In this document: positions 51,311 through 62,774 of the stretch, piece after piece | Layout of the letters: each line of letters begins with the position of its first letter | How positions within the stretch are numbered: the first letter of the stretch is position 1 | NCBI GenBank assembly: GCA_002049455.2 | Contig: KV918864.1 | Coordinates: forward strand, 124,001 to 188,000 | From: Porphyra umbilicalis | Taxonomy: Eukaryota > Rhodophyta > Bangiophyceae > Bangiales > Bangiaceae | Reading direction: 5' to 3' | DNA length: 64,000 nucleotides | Position numbers and translations under genes: made by a program | The notes under the pieces: generated by a model | Databases searched by the model: none | Seen by the model: only the letters and a program-made list of their open reading frames with translations | Told to the model about the DNA's origin: nothing

Positions 51311-53315
51311 GGGGAGGGTGGCGGTGTCGTGCAGCAGGGGCAAGAGCCCCGCTGGGCTGACGGCTGCCGCCTCGTCGCGGACGGGCGGATACGACCCGCC
51401 GTCGCCGCCACCAGTCGGGGAGGCCGACGCGGCGACGGCAGCCAAGGACGCAGAGGCTGTCGCCGCCACCTCTACAACAGAGTGCCACTGGAGCTGCGGT
51501 CGTTGCAGCCAGCGAGACCCTACCATTCCTCTGCCGTGCAGCGCCGAGTGGGGGGGCCGCCCCTGCCGGTGGAAGCACGGCAAAACCACATCGTTGAGGC
51601 GCGTCTGTGGACAAGGAGCTTCGCTGCTGCGGGCTCCTTGCGCCGCTGCCGCCGGAATCCCTCTGCTTTGGGCGCTGACTTTGGGGTCGCTGGGCGAGAG
51701 AGGCAGCGACGGGGCGTATCCGCCCGTGACGATGCCACCTCAGGAAGACACACCCCAGCGTCTGGCAGAAAACTCTGAGGTCCGACGCGTGGTCAAGCCG
51801 ATGCCCTCCACCCCCCCGTCTAAATCGGGGTGCCTGTACGCCAGGCCTCGTCAAAAGACACGCTGCGGTCGCCGGGGATGAGGCCGCGCCGTCGTCTCTT
51901 GAAGCGTTGCGGATGTCCGCCGTCACTTCCGTCCCCCTTTGGTCATCGCTGACCTGTCTCACGCCACGAAGGCGCTCGGGATATTCGCTTTGGTGCACTT
52001 CTTCGCGCTTCCCGTTACCAACTGCATGGCCAACATCCTCCAGGTACGGATGTTTGGGGCTCAGCGCGTCAACGCGTCGACTCACGTGAATTATATGTCC
52101 ACCTACCGCCGCTATGTGCTCGTAAACATACCAGGTTGCGCCATCGATGGTCGGCGCGTGTAAGCGTGGGGTAGGCTGAGATCGCGGCCGCTCCGTTACC
52201 TGTTGCGACGTCGATGTCGGCGACGGCGGCGCCGGCGGCGGTGACGGCTACTGGTGCTTCCTCCTCCACTGTGCCGTGATGGCCGCCGCTGCCTCTCTCC
52301 TGCTGGTGACGGTGTGAAGTGCGTGCTGTTTGGCGAAGAGTCAGGCCACCTGCTGCGGGTGACCTTCATCCCGATGCAGTGCCGTGACCGGGGCTTCCAC
52401 GGGACCGCTGGAAGCGGCCCCCACGGCAGGGGTAACGTTGGGGCACGCCGCCGCGCGACGCGGCGGGCGGTCAGTCGACACGAAGGCGTCGTCAGGGTCG
52501 CCGACCACCTCCGTCGTAGTCTACCAGCGCCAAAGCGGCAGTCGACCACCAATTGCTGCTCACAGCCGTCCGTCGGCCGCAGCTACCGCCACCATTCCAC
52601 CGCCACCACCACCCCGCCGCCGCCGTGGTTGCCGCTCACGCTTATGTAGCGGTGCGCACTCAGATGAATATTCTTTACACAGCCCTCTGTAAAAATGAAG
52701 AACTGTCGTGCAAATTGCCCGTCCGTGGGGTGGCTGCCAGCGACGATTCACACCGAAATGGAACTGCCGCAGAGACCCCCGCAGTCGCAGACACTTGACA
52801 GTCTCCACCTCACCCTGCATCGTAAACCCAACCCCTCTACCAGGGCTGCGTAACCGGCATCAACCTGCCCCACGCGCTCCTTGGAGGACATCTGTGGAGT
52901 ATTTTCACCCCTGCCTCCCTCCCCGCAGCTCCACATTGTGCCTGTAGATTTTGTGCCAGACAATTGCGAGGGAAACCTCCCCTCGCCACTCGGCACGCGC
53001 CCTGCGTCATGGTGGGGATGGGTGACCAGGCGTCTTGGGACGCCGGCGTTTGACCCACCACCCGCGTATCACCCCTTGCTGCGCCCGCTGGCTCACGGGC
53101 TGGTGTTTGAGCGACGTAGTCCCTCCGGCCCCAACCGACGCACCAGCAATATCTCGTGGGCCTGCTTCTCTTCGACCCACGGCACCCGCCTTGGATTGCA
53201 GGAGCAACGAGATGGGCCCAAATGGCGGCGGATGGGGAAGGCGCGGGAGATGATTGGTCGGTCAACCGGCGGACGGAGGCGGCCAGCCCGCATCGCCACC
53301 ACCACCAGCCGGCCG
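51311..53315. other. GC-rich to mixed DNA, no gene supported
   Basis: Opposing ORFs without domains. 52600-52660 has CCACCACC runs. Confidence 0.4.
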
Positions 53316-53746
53316 TAATTGTCATGGCGGCTCACCGCCACGCAGGTTACGAGCGCACCCTGCTGCTGGTATTTCCATTTGTGGAGGCAAGTCCCGTTGT
53401 CACCGGCTCTGGGCCCACGCTGTCGGGTGAAGTTGAGGCCAGCGGGAAACAGGAGCCAGACGATGACCTCGCCCCCCCCGTTGCCCTCATCGCGCTCGCT
53501 TGTGGAGGTCAGCCACTCGCGCTGCGGAGGGGTGAGCCGCGTGTCACCCTACTGTCCACCACCGCCGTTGCGGGAGCGATGGTGCCGGCAACCACGGCGC
53601 ATCGTTTATTGGGAATTGTTCGAGAGGCTCGGTCGGCTGCCGACTTAGCCGAGTTGGGTGTCGACGCTGTGTTACCTGCTATTTTTGCTAGAAAACTTCC
53701 CTCCTCATTTATGGGCAAGCACGAGAACGGGTGTGTCAGTACGTAG
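53316..53746 (+). CDS. Hypothetical ORF
   Basis: From an internal ATG near 53322 the frame reads MAAHRHAGYERTLLLVFPFV, then SGEVEASGKQEPDDDLAPPV, LLSTTAVAGAMVPATTAHRL, REARSAADLAELGVDAVLPA and ends at TAG 53746. The composition is protein-like, with hydrophobic/acidic alternation. No domain recognised. The frame is open upstream to 53156. Confidence 0.35.
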
Positions 53747-54100
53747 GTACGACACCCAGGGATCCGCAAGCGGATGGTGCAGCGCAGCGAGCAGAACCGG
53801 CGGCAGGCGGTCGTGCGTCGCCTGGGTGCGTCGGGCCCCACATCTTCGGCACTCGCTGTTAACCGCACCCTATCCTCGCGCTCTTCCCCCCTCCTCCTAC
53901 CTGCGGCAGAGACCACCGGGATGTTGGCAGCCATCAGTCTCGGCAACGCCAAGTAGAACCGTCTGCGCAAGGGATTTGGCGCCGGGCTGAGCCAAAGGCC
54001 GAGTCTGCCGCAGCTGCGGAAAGCCAGGACCCTCCTGTTGAATTCGTCTGCGTACTAGGTATCGATGGAAGACTGACTTTCTCATCGGACTCAACTGCGT

Positions 54101-54550
54101 TTGGCCGTGGAGGAGCGGCTGGGTCGTCTGTGTGCAGAATACCAGGTTTTGGAGCGTCCCCTATACGACTCGTCGCGCAAGGCGATCCCAAAAACCCGCA
54201 CCTACTCCATTCCCGCCACAGGTGGCCCCACCTATCCTGACGGCTGCCCGCCTGCAGATATGCTCGACGGACAGATCTCTATTGCCGATCCCGCAATTTT
54301 AAGAAAGGCGAGAACTGTAGATAAGCTTGTCGGAGAAGATGCTTCTGATCAGTTTCCAGGAGAGTCGCCACAGAAGTCTGGAGTGACTCGTCTGTTATCG
54401 ACTGTTCTGGCTTCTTCCGCAGTTTCTTGGATCCACATGAGCAAGATCAAGAAATCGTTAAGCAGCGATAGCCTTGCACAGCGACTCAAGATCAGTCAGT
54501 CCGTGGAGGAAATCATGAACCGCAACACAGCGGCGAACGATTCCAGCTGA
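54101..54550 (+). CDS. Hypothetical ORF, 3' end of a gene
   Basis: The frame contains EERLGRLCAEYQVLERPLYD, KTRTYSIPATGGPTYPDGCP and a helical end SKIKKSLSSDSLAQRLKISQ, SVEEIMNRNTAANDSS, TGA. It has no ATG at its start and lies 350 bp after the previous ORF in a different frame, so it may be a downstream exon of the same gene. Not recognised. Confidence 0.33.
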   Translation: MAVEERLGRLCAEYQVLERPLYDSSRKAIPKTRTYSIPATGGPTYPDGCPPADMLDGQISIADPAILRKARTVDKLVGEDASDQFPGESPQKSGVTRLLSTVLASSAVSWIHMSKIKKSLSSDSLAQRLKISQSVEEIMNRNTAANDSS

Positions 54551-56035
54551 CCCTGTCTCGGAAATCACCCGGGCACACACCACGACCACCGTCTGTCTTC
54601 GTCGCCCTCGTCGTCCTCACCCCCACCGCGGTCGCTGTCCTCGTCCCCCCCCCCCCCCCCCCCCCCCCCTTGCCATATTCTCATCGTTACCCTCACCCTG
54701 TCGCTCCCGCTCCGTCGCCACCGTTGTCGTTGCTCCCCGCCCTCGCCCCCATTGCCGACCCGCCTCGCAAACCCATCCTGCCGGTATGTGCGTCGCTCTG
54801 ACCTCCTTCCCCCGTGCATCTGTGGCCTACTGCTCCTTGCTCCCTCCGCGATGTGACGCTTCTTTATCGTCGCTCTTCTTCCAGCACCAGCTGTACTGAC
54901 GCTCCCTTCCGCGAAGGCCTGCATGCTATCGTCTCGTGGATGAAGATGTTTTGTTTTGATTCGTGCGTTCATTATTACTCCTTTTTCTTCCACATGCTGT
55001 CGCTTGAGGGTGCCAATGGACCGTTGGTGACATTTTCTAATTGTTACTTCGAACATCTCTTTCACAGACTCATCAGAAGCTCAGCTGCAGCGGAAAAGGA
55101 AGAAAAAAAGTCTGAAGAACTTTATTGGCAGCGAAAGAATGGATTGGCACTTCTGGACGGCGCGTAGCCGCTGTCGTGGCAGTCTGCGTCTGGCAGTAGC
55201 GCAGAGCACTTACTGTACATTTGGCGACGGCAGAGCAGTCGATTTCGGCCACGTCGCATAAATCGACTTGTGCCACACCACTTTGTCATCGGATCCATCG
55301 AGAAGCGGCCAAGTCAAACCTCTCTGACTTGGTCGATGACGACCCATTCTCAAACGGTCCCCACAGCAAGAGATGCATGAGCTGGCTGCCTCGTGGCTCT
55401 TATGGGGAGAAAGAGATAGGAATGGATGATGGCCAGTCCACCCTACCACATCAAGAGGACCGCCACGTCATGAAAAGGCGAATATGGGTTCTGGAGCAGC
55501 CTCTGCGATGCCCCGAGAGTGAGCTTCTGCTCTGTGCACCAGCTGGGCGACGGAAATCTTGTCGCGTCACTCCTCAGTGACAGGAGGAAGTTTGAAGCGG
55601 GGTGAACCGAGGGGTGGATCACGAAATGGGCGAGGAAGGCCTGACCTCGCCACAGGTTCGCCACTGCCGTCCTGCGATTCTCACATAATTCCATTTCTTC
55701 AGTGCAACTCAAATTCGCCAGTCGCTCTTTGGGGTATGTTTTCCGGGACACCAGGCAGACTGGCGCGCTGCCGATGCGTCTCTTTCTCTTGTGATGCGCC
55801 AGCGTAGTGACGCGCCTCATATATTTGACATCCATGGCTCATGGCATGCAGTTGTGGGGTAGTCTCGCCATGAGAGGCCCCACAGATTCTGCCCAGGGCA
55901 TGGGTGACAGAATTACGTTCTTGAAGCCAATAGAATAGCGCCCTGCTGCACGATCCCAAAGCGTCGGCTCATGGGCGGACTAAATGGGCGTGCCCCCCAT
56001 CTATTTACCTTTCGCTCGCTCCCGAAGGCTGACCG
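54551..56035. other. No gene supported; long C-run
   Basis: An uninterrupted C-run above 20 bases lies near 54648-54669. The rest is mixed, with short opposing ORFs. Confidence 0.45.
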
Positions 56036-56575
56036 CACGCCTGGTTAAGGCGCAGTGTTCCGGCTCTTCTGGGTTTTTGACGGGGTCGCTGCGCATGGTT
56101 GGCTCCCACTTCCGAATACAATTCCTCATTCGAGGAAGACCCTGATGTCAACTCTAATCCATTATCTATCAGAAAAGGGCCTCTCTGTCTCTCCAGATCC
56201 CAGCGTGGCGACCCACACCTGCGCGCAAAACCCAGCATGAAACGGTGGTAAACAAATAACTTTCGGTCTTCGTGCGAATCCTGAACCGGGCGCGACGGGT
56301 AATGCAACACCGCAATCTACTTGCCACACCGCGGAACTTCTGGGCCAGGCGACAGACGCCCCTGCTCAACCGCTTACGATTCTTGTTCGCTCATTGTACC
56401 GGGTTATCACTCATCTTGCCGCACGGGTGCACCACATGTGAAGAAAAACGACCGCGACAAATATAGCCGGGGTGTCCCTGGCGCGCCTGTGTCGAGCAAC
56501 ATGAGGGCAGGAAAGTAGGGCTACCACGTTGCAGTGTCATGCTGAGACCCAGAAGAGCCACCTCAACTAGGCGTG
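56036..56575. mobile_element. 540-bp non-autonomous element of the CAC/12-2 family
   Basis: Left end: CACGCCTGGTTAAG, 12-bp spacer (GCGCAGTGTTCC), GGCTCTTCTGGGT. Right end inward: CACGCCTAGTTGAG, 2-bp spacer (GT), GGCTCTTCTGGGT. Flanks are ACCG (left) and ACCT (right), a 4-bp duplication with one mismatch. No coding capacity. The interior is unrelated by eye to the copy at 33285-34120; only the ends are shared. Confidence 0.8.
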
Positions 56576-56708
56576 ACCTGACGCCCGCCGCTGCGAGAGC
56601 ATGGTAGATTGATTCCACGTGTCGTTCGCGCTTTTCTGATTGAGCATGAATACAAGGGTGCGTCTGTCTACAGTGCGTTGTCGCTATGAGAGAATCGTTT
56701 GCGAATGA

Positions 56709-57078
56709 CTATGGGTCGTGAGTCTTCCATTCCAGTCCGTGTAGGCCACTTTTATTCATCTTTAGCTGAATCAGCTGTCTCTTGTAACGAGCACGCACTG
56801 TATCACGAGTTATTTCAAATCTAAAGCGCCCCCCGCCAACCTTGGCGGCCCGACTCGCTGGTGCTTTCTGCAGCTCCCTTTCTACCGTGCACCTCCAGTC
56901 TGCACCTGAATAATTCATTAATGGATCGTACCATGGCCGCGGTGTCCTGGGGACGTGATTGTCGGATATCCGAGGTGTCGCTGCTGGTTGCGTTTAGCAC
57001 AGAGCTTGCTTCTGTTGATTCATTCGCATCTGTACGAAGCATACACGCTGCAACAACTCGTGCATGATCCCAGCGCAT
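56709..57078 (-). pseudogene. Possible remnant of a helix-turn-helix protein
   Basis: Two overlapping minus frames. One reads DANESTEASSVLNATSSDTS and QDTAAMVRSINELFRCRLEV. The other, ending at 56709, reads ADWRCTVERELQKAPASRAA, GGRFRFEITRDTVRARYKRQ. The latter resembles a Psq/pogo-type helix-turn-helix followed by a basic helix. A frameshift near 56910 would connect them. Weak evidence; no family assigned. Confidence 0.28.
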
Positions 57079-57501
57079 CTCGATCTATTAATACGCTGCA
57101 CACTCTGTGACGAGTGGAGAGCACATTGAACTCGAGTCGTAGCCATCGCGGCACGTCGTATGTTGGAGTTGTTTGGTACTTTGAGCGAGCATTCTTCATG
57201 CTTCCTTTCTGAGTCACAGCCTTTCCAAAAAAAACGCCACCCATCGTGCCTTGTTCTTCTTCCAGCACGCCCAGTTCCTGTGTGCGGTAGGGCTTTCAGC
57301 CCTACAGACGTCCCCGAAAGCTTTAAGCTTACGTGGGTGATGCCGAATGGAGCGTGAAGTCGGAACGGACGACGCTGAGTGGAGCGTATGGTCGCGACAG
57401 GCGACCTCACAATATGGGGTCTGCCTCACAGTGAATGAAGTGCGACCACATGCCCTGGTCACTCATCATAGAGGGGAAATTGATCTGTCCCGTGGAGAGT
57501 A
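57079..57501. other. No gene supported
   Basis: Mixed-composition flank of the Harbinger-like element, with short opposing ORFs. The TA at 57500-57501 borders that element. Confidence 0.4.
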
Positions 57502-57719
57502 GGTAGCTTCACGATTGCAAGTCCGGTGCGGATCCGCACCGGATTTCTCGGCAGGGGCCACGGGGGCTGGGGTGCATTTTCCAAAAGGCAGTCGGCTATC
57601 AGCACATTTTGGAGTGGAACGTATCACGCTCAAGCCGCTTGTGCTGGCGTCGTACTGGCGCTTGTCGCATCGTTTGTGTCCCCGCTTTTCCGCGGCCCCC
57701 TCATCCCCGCCCCTACAAT

Positions 57720-59186
57720 ATGGCTCCCCCTCCACGTGCTCGCAAGAGCCGCCGGATTGCGGGCGAGCCACCCGTTGCTCCCCGACCCATTGCGCCGGCG
57801 GATCCCCAGTCTATTGCTCCGGCGCCCCCCCGCCCCGCTGCACCGGCGCCCCCCCTCCCCGCTGCACCGGCGCTCCCCCGCCCCACTGCACCGGCGCCCC
57901 CCCGCCCCACTTCACCGGCGCCCCCCCGCCCCGCTGTACTGGCGCCTCCCCGCCCCGCTGCACCGGCGCCTCCCCGTCCCGCTGGACCGGCGCTCCCCCG
58001 CCCCGCTGTACCGGCGCTCCCCCGCCCCGCTGCACCGACGCTCCCCCGTCCCGCTGTATCAGCACCCCGGCGCCCCGCGTGTCCCACACCCCCCAGCGGC
58101 ATGGCGACCGTGCCTCCTGCTGCTGTCCGCCCTGCCACACCGGCCGGAGCCTCTGGGACTGCCCCTTCTCCCCCCGCTGAGGGCAGCCGGATCGCTGATG
58201 AGGGGGAGCTGGCGGAGGCGGCGGCGTTTTCTGATACCGAAGACGGTGAGGCAGTGTTCTCCAAGGATGGAGAGGGGGTCATCCTTGCGGTAGTGCGGCT
58301 CGGGGCGGTGGAGCGGTGGTCTAAGGAAGTTTTTAAACGTTCGCAGAGGAATGCACGGCGCGGGACGGCGCTCAAGCTACACCTGGCCAACGTCGCGGCC
58401 TACCTTGTCGAGCGTAGCCACTGGGTGAGGCGCCGCAGCTTTACAAGCAAGTCGCTTAGCAGACTGATCGACACGGCGATTCAGTTCGCAAAAAAAGTGC
58501 AGCACGACAAGTCGCAGCCACCGACGGGGGCGGCTGGAGGCGCCGCAGCAGCTGTTGTCGGTCGGCGTGTGCAGGTGCAGGCTGGATACTGGCGCTGCTC
58601 TGTCCAAGACGTAGAGACGATCGTGCCGCTGGTTTCCAAGACGCTCCCCCTCGTCGGTGGTGTACAGCGCGGCGGAGCTGAGTTTGAAGGGACCCCCCCT
58701 GACGACGCCCCACCGGCTGCCCTGGCGCAGCTGGAGAAGGGGGTAGGACGTGCTGACTCGGCAAGTGAAAGCGAGGGGGACGGCGGCAGCGGCGACGGTC
58801 CCAACGGCGAAGACGGGGGGGAAATATCGGGGGCCGCGGTGGGGACGGGCTCTGAGGTGGAGGGGACGGGTACAAGGACGGGCGTCGTGATTGACGACGA
58901 GACGTGCAACGAGACGGGAACGGGGGCGAGAACGAGGATGGGGACGGGAACGGTGTCAGAGACGGGCGGCGCCAGCGGGCGATGAGCACGGTCCTCGCAG
59001 GTGGAGAACGCGGTGTTTCCTGGGGCGGCCGAGCTGTTCGAGGCCATGACGCAGTCAGTCCGTGACAGCGGTCTCCGCCACGATGACAAGATGAAGCAGA
59101 AGCGCATTGAGACGTTGTCTCGGCTTCTCGAGAAGCACCCCGACATGCCTGGCATAGCGGACGAGCTCCGGAAGTTGCTGCAGTAG
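57720..59186 (+). pseudogene. Pro-rich accessory protein of the Harbinger-like element
   Basis: From ATG 57720 the frame starts MAPPPRARKSRRIAGEPPV and runs through about eleven 8-residue APAPPRPA repeats (57808-58078). The ordered region has EVFKRSQRNARRGTALKLHL, NVAAYLVERSHWVRRRSFTS and KSLSRLIDTAIQFAKKVQHD, a basic helical domain that could bind DNA. An acidic Gly/Thr-rich tail follows. TGA at 58983-58985 interrupts the frame, which resumes with ENAVFPGAAELFEAMTQSVR and KRIETLSRLLEKHPDMPGIA to TAG 59186. An acceptor-like TCCTCGCAG follows the TGA, so splicing is an alternative to decay. Harbinger elements carry a Myb/SANT-like partner protein; I cannot confirm that fold here. Confidence 0.5.
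57808..58078 (+). repeat. 24-bp Pro-rich coding repeat
   Basis: About eleven copies of a unit like GCACCGGCGCCCCCCCGCCC, encoding APAPPRPA with small variants. Confidence 0.8.
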
Positions 59187-59190
59187 GATT

Positions 59191-59345
59191 GTTGTTTGTG
59201 GGTTTGTGTGTTTGTGTGTTCGTGTGTTTGTGTGTTTGTGTGTTTGTGTGTTTGTGTGTTTGTGTGTGTGTGTGCTTGTGTGTTTGTGTGTTTGTGTGTT
59301 TGCGTATTTGTGTGTGTTCGTGTTCGTTCGTTTAGTCCTTTTGTG
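59191..59345. repeat. TG-rich GTTTGTGT microsatellite
   Basis: About 150 bp of mixed 4- and 8-bp TGTG/TTTG units directly after the accessory gene stop. ORFs rich in VCVFVC or THTNTQ arise from it and are not genes. It lies between the two genes of the Harbinger-like element. Confidence 0.85.
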
Positions 59346-60227
59346 TGTTTGCGCGTTCGTACAGTCCTGTTGTGTAGTGCGCTTTTGTAATGTGGATTTT
59401 TGTGTGTGTTCGTGTGTTGAGTCGTTTTGTGTGTTTGTGCTCGGCGACTCTTGTTTGTTTGTTTTGTGACGTTCTTTGTGAAGGTCGGGTGTGCCATACT
59501 GTATGTGTGCATGTTTTATTTTTTTTCGTAGCCACTTGAGTGGCCGGTATGACGTGGTTGGGTCTTGCGCTGATGTCGGTAGTGTTTTTGTTCTGGCGCG
59601 AGTCGAAGCGGAAAGAAGCTGCGACGGAGACAGTCACGTATTCAACGAACGGGGGGGGGGAAATACATGTACGTACTGACACTTCTCCGTATTTTAACGC
59701 CGGAGTTACTTTCGATGATAGTGCCTCAATAATGAATTTACGTTGAACAACTCCACAGTGTGTCACTTTCGGACTGCTTCGACATCAGCAGTTTCGTGGC
59801 CGTTTCGAAGGCTTGAGCGCGGCTTCTGTCGAGCTCCAAGCGGCAACCAGGGATTATTCTGAGCGGCTGGATCCAAGTTCTCACAATGCCAAGCGGCGAA
59901 CAACCGGTATACCGAGCAGCAAAATGATTATTTCTCGCGCGGCCCCTCGTCTTGCACTTCACGCTTGCCACACGCATGAAGGCAGTCACCATCGATCAAA
60001 CATAGACCACTCACCGATGCACTTGAAGAGCATCGCTTTGGCAACACCGCTTGCGAACTCTTACATGCGTGTCCGTGTCCCACGTTCTATCGCTTGTGCT
60101 ACTACCCTTGATCACTGCCCTTCCTCCCTGCTGGTTGAAGACCACTCACTGAGATGGCCCGCGTTTGCGAAAGCCGATAATTGCCAGTTTGCGTACCCGA
60201 GTTTTTCTTTTCACTCTTCTTTTGGCG

Positions 60228-61421
60228 ATGAGCGAGACGAATGCCATGCCCGGGAGTCTGTTTGGTGTGCCTCGCGTGCCCCAGGAGAACTCTATTCGTG
60301 TCCTTTGGATAGTATTTTACCAAATGCTTGCAGTAATGAGCTCTCGTCGTTACTTGACTACCACTCGACGTACTCGTTCCAAGTGCTCCAATTGGTACGA
60401 CAATGTCCTTCTTTGCGCAACTGATGACCAGTACCGTTCGTATATGAGCATCCACCGTTCAAATTTTGACCACGTGCTGTCTTTGTTACGTTGCCATGAA
60501 GGGCAAGTATTCAAGTCGCGTCGCGGCGTCTCCGAGTTGCCACTGGAAAAGCAACTTGCAATTGCACTGTACAGGTTTGGTCACTACGGAAATTCGAGTC
60601 GTGTCGACGCCGTGGCGAACTTGTTCGGTGTGTCGTCTGGATGGGAAGTGAAGAGCACGCGCCGAGTTGTTCTTGGCCTGAAGCGGCTGGCGCCTCTCAA
60701 GATTCGTCGGCAAAACGCGCAGCGGAGGGCAGCGGCCGCGGAGTGGGCCGCTGATACATTTGGTTTCGAGAATTGTATCGGAGCTACTGACGGGACGACT
60801 TGTCCGTTGGCGTACCAGCCTGCTTTGCACCCCTAGTCGTACTACGACCGAAAGGGTAGGTACAGCCTGAACGCGGTTATATCTTGTGATTGGCACGGGT
60901 ACATTTCTAATGTTGTGCAGGGGTGCACCGGAGCAGCGCCTGACGCTTTTGTTCAAACGCTTGCGAATTGGCATCGATTTCCCCACATTTACTTTTCTTC
61001 AGGTCAGTATTTACTTGGAGACAAAGGTATGAAACACTCATCTTGGGTGATCGGACCATTCTTGCGTCCGCAATTGACGTCCAGTGATCGACGTAATTTT
61101 AACTACCAGCTGGCACGATTGCGTGTACGTTCGGAGCACGCAATTGGCGTATTTAGGGGTCGCTTTGCCAGCTTGAGAGAGCTGCGGGTGCGCTTGAGCG
61201 GACCGAGAGACTTCGACGATGCTACTGGATGGATTCTGTCGTGCTGTGTGTTGCAGAACATCTGCGTACAGATGGAGGATCCACCGCTTGGCTGCGCAGA
61301 TGAGGTGGGGCCGGATAAGGCCTGGGTTCCACCTGGAGCCGACACCAACGCAGTACGCAACGCAACGATGGAGAACGTGCGTACCTTTATGCGGGCCAAT
61401 GGAGTGAATCGGAGTTTTTAG
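60228..61421 (+). pseudogene. PIF/Harbinger transposase with one in-frame stop
   Basis: From ATG 60228 the frame gives RSNFDHVLSLLRCHEGQVF and a helix-turn-helix-like stretch (LAIALYRFGHYGNSSRVDAV, ANLFGVSSGWEVKSTRRVVL). The DDE_Tnp_4 core has D188 in IGATDGTTCPLA, YYDRKGRYSLNAVISCD, D265 in YLLGDKGM and E303 in RLRVRSEHAIGVFRGRF, followed by LRELRVRLSG. D265-E303 spacing of 37 residues fits Harbinger. TAG at 60834-60836 (codon 203, HP-stop-SYYDRKG) lies between the first and second catalytic Asp, so the copy cannot make a full protein by normal translation. CAG-to-TAG is a plausible cause. It ends at TAG 61421. Confidence 0.85.
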
Positions 61422-62774
61422 AATGCGTTGAATATGTTTGATCTGGAGAAGGGCGAGATGGTGGAAGATGACAACATGAAAAATAAAAGGACAGCCACTA
61501 TAGGCGCTTTGTTATGTTGGTTTTCGCGTGCGTGCCATGACGAAAGGAAGTGAAGCCATGTCAGGACGTCTGTCGCATTGTTTTCCGACAGAACAGCTAC
61601 AGTCGATTCTGTTGGACAAGCCAGCCACGCGGGCTGGCGGGATGGCTGATGGGCCGGCCGGAGCGGCGGCCGCCGGGCCGGACGGTGGTGTGGCCGACGC
61701 GCCGGACGGCGGTGTGGCCGACGCGCCGGATGGCGGGGCGGCCTACGTGCCGGACGGCGGCGCGCCGGACGCACGGACGACGGCGCGGCCGCCGCGCGGG
61801 ACGGCGGGGGAGCCGCCGCGCGGGACGGGCGCCGCGTCACGAGCGGCGGGACACCGCCGGTGGTTGACACGGGGGCCGCGGGCCCTGAGGAGTCGCCTAG
61901 CGGCGGAGCCGAATTTGGTGCCCAGCTCGGGGCGCCAGATGGCGTTAAGGCCACGCGTGGCGTGGCGGCCACATTGAAGCACGGCCGCCGCCTCGTGGGC
62001 CAGCGCAGCTGAGATGAGAGCGAGACACCACCCGCTGGGGACACCCCGAGGGGGTGAGCGTGCCGCGCGGTGCGCGCGGCGTGCGGTGAGTGCGGGGGGC
62101 AGAGTGAGGCGACGAGGGCGTGCGCGCGAGCAGAGGGCCTCGCGGGGTGAGGGCGAGGCGAGCGGGCAGAGGCCAGGAGTCGAGTATACATGGCGGCTCG
62201 AGGTGAGCCTGGGGAGTGCGGGGGTGATGCGGCAGAGAGCAAGAGAACGATCCCCCCTTTGTGTGCACGCTTTACTCTCGGCGTGGTGCGGGTATCCCGT
62301 TCCCCACCAACACATACGGACTCGAAGACAGATTCCTCTTCGTCCCACGGCGCTCAGGGTTCCGCATAGAGTTATTCACACCTTGTAACAAAGTACTAAA
62401 AGGTGACAAAGGCAACAAGCGTGCAGCATGACCACAAGGACCTTCAAAGGTTATACGAAGCGTTTTTGAGACCTTGGTTCTGTGTACGCGGGGCAGACAG
62501 TCGATTGCATGAACTCTTATTTCCGACCTCTCGAGGGGGGGGGGCGGATTTTCGCTGGTCTCGCCCTGCAAAATCCGCATCTCTGGAAGGGGAGTCTTCC
62601 ACAGCGGCGGATCTAAGAGGGGTGCGGACGGATCTTGGAGCCTTATCGTGAACGACGGGGGGGTTTGGAGGGTGCCCCCGGATTTTCTGCACCCAGCAAG
62701 TTCGAATTTTTTTTTTCCAAACTCGGGAGTATTCATATTCAATTTAAAATTCTTCAAGAATTTCAGGTCATCCT
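61422..62774. other. 3' part of the Harbinger-like element
   Basis: 61670-61760 has 27-bp repeats (GCGCCGGACGGCGGTGTGGC) coding for GGVADAPD-like sequence. The surrounding GC-rich ORFs lack domains. 62530-62680 has inverted GCGGATTTT/AAAATCCGC motifs. I assign no gene. Confidence 0.4.

Noticed and set aside
28105-56575. True V(D)J recombination signals or a RAG/Transib element
   Set aside because: The spacers are 12 and 2, not 12 and 23; there is no CACAGTG heptamer or A-rich nonamer; the duplication is 4 bp, and the encoded protein lacks RAG1-like motifs I can recognise. Only the end logic is similar.
59196-59512. Cys/Val-rich or Thr/His-rich protein ORFs
   Set aside because: They are direct translations of the TG-rich microsatellite.
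29669-61421. Reassignment of TAG/TAA to glutamine
   Set aside because: Several in-frame TAG/TAA sit where Gln would fit, but TAG also ends the KDZ, 5.1-kb transposon and Harbinger genes, and the 1308-codon copia gene has no internal TAG or TAA. Decay explains the pattern.
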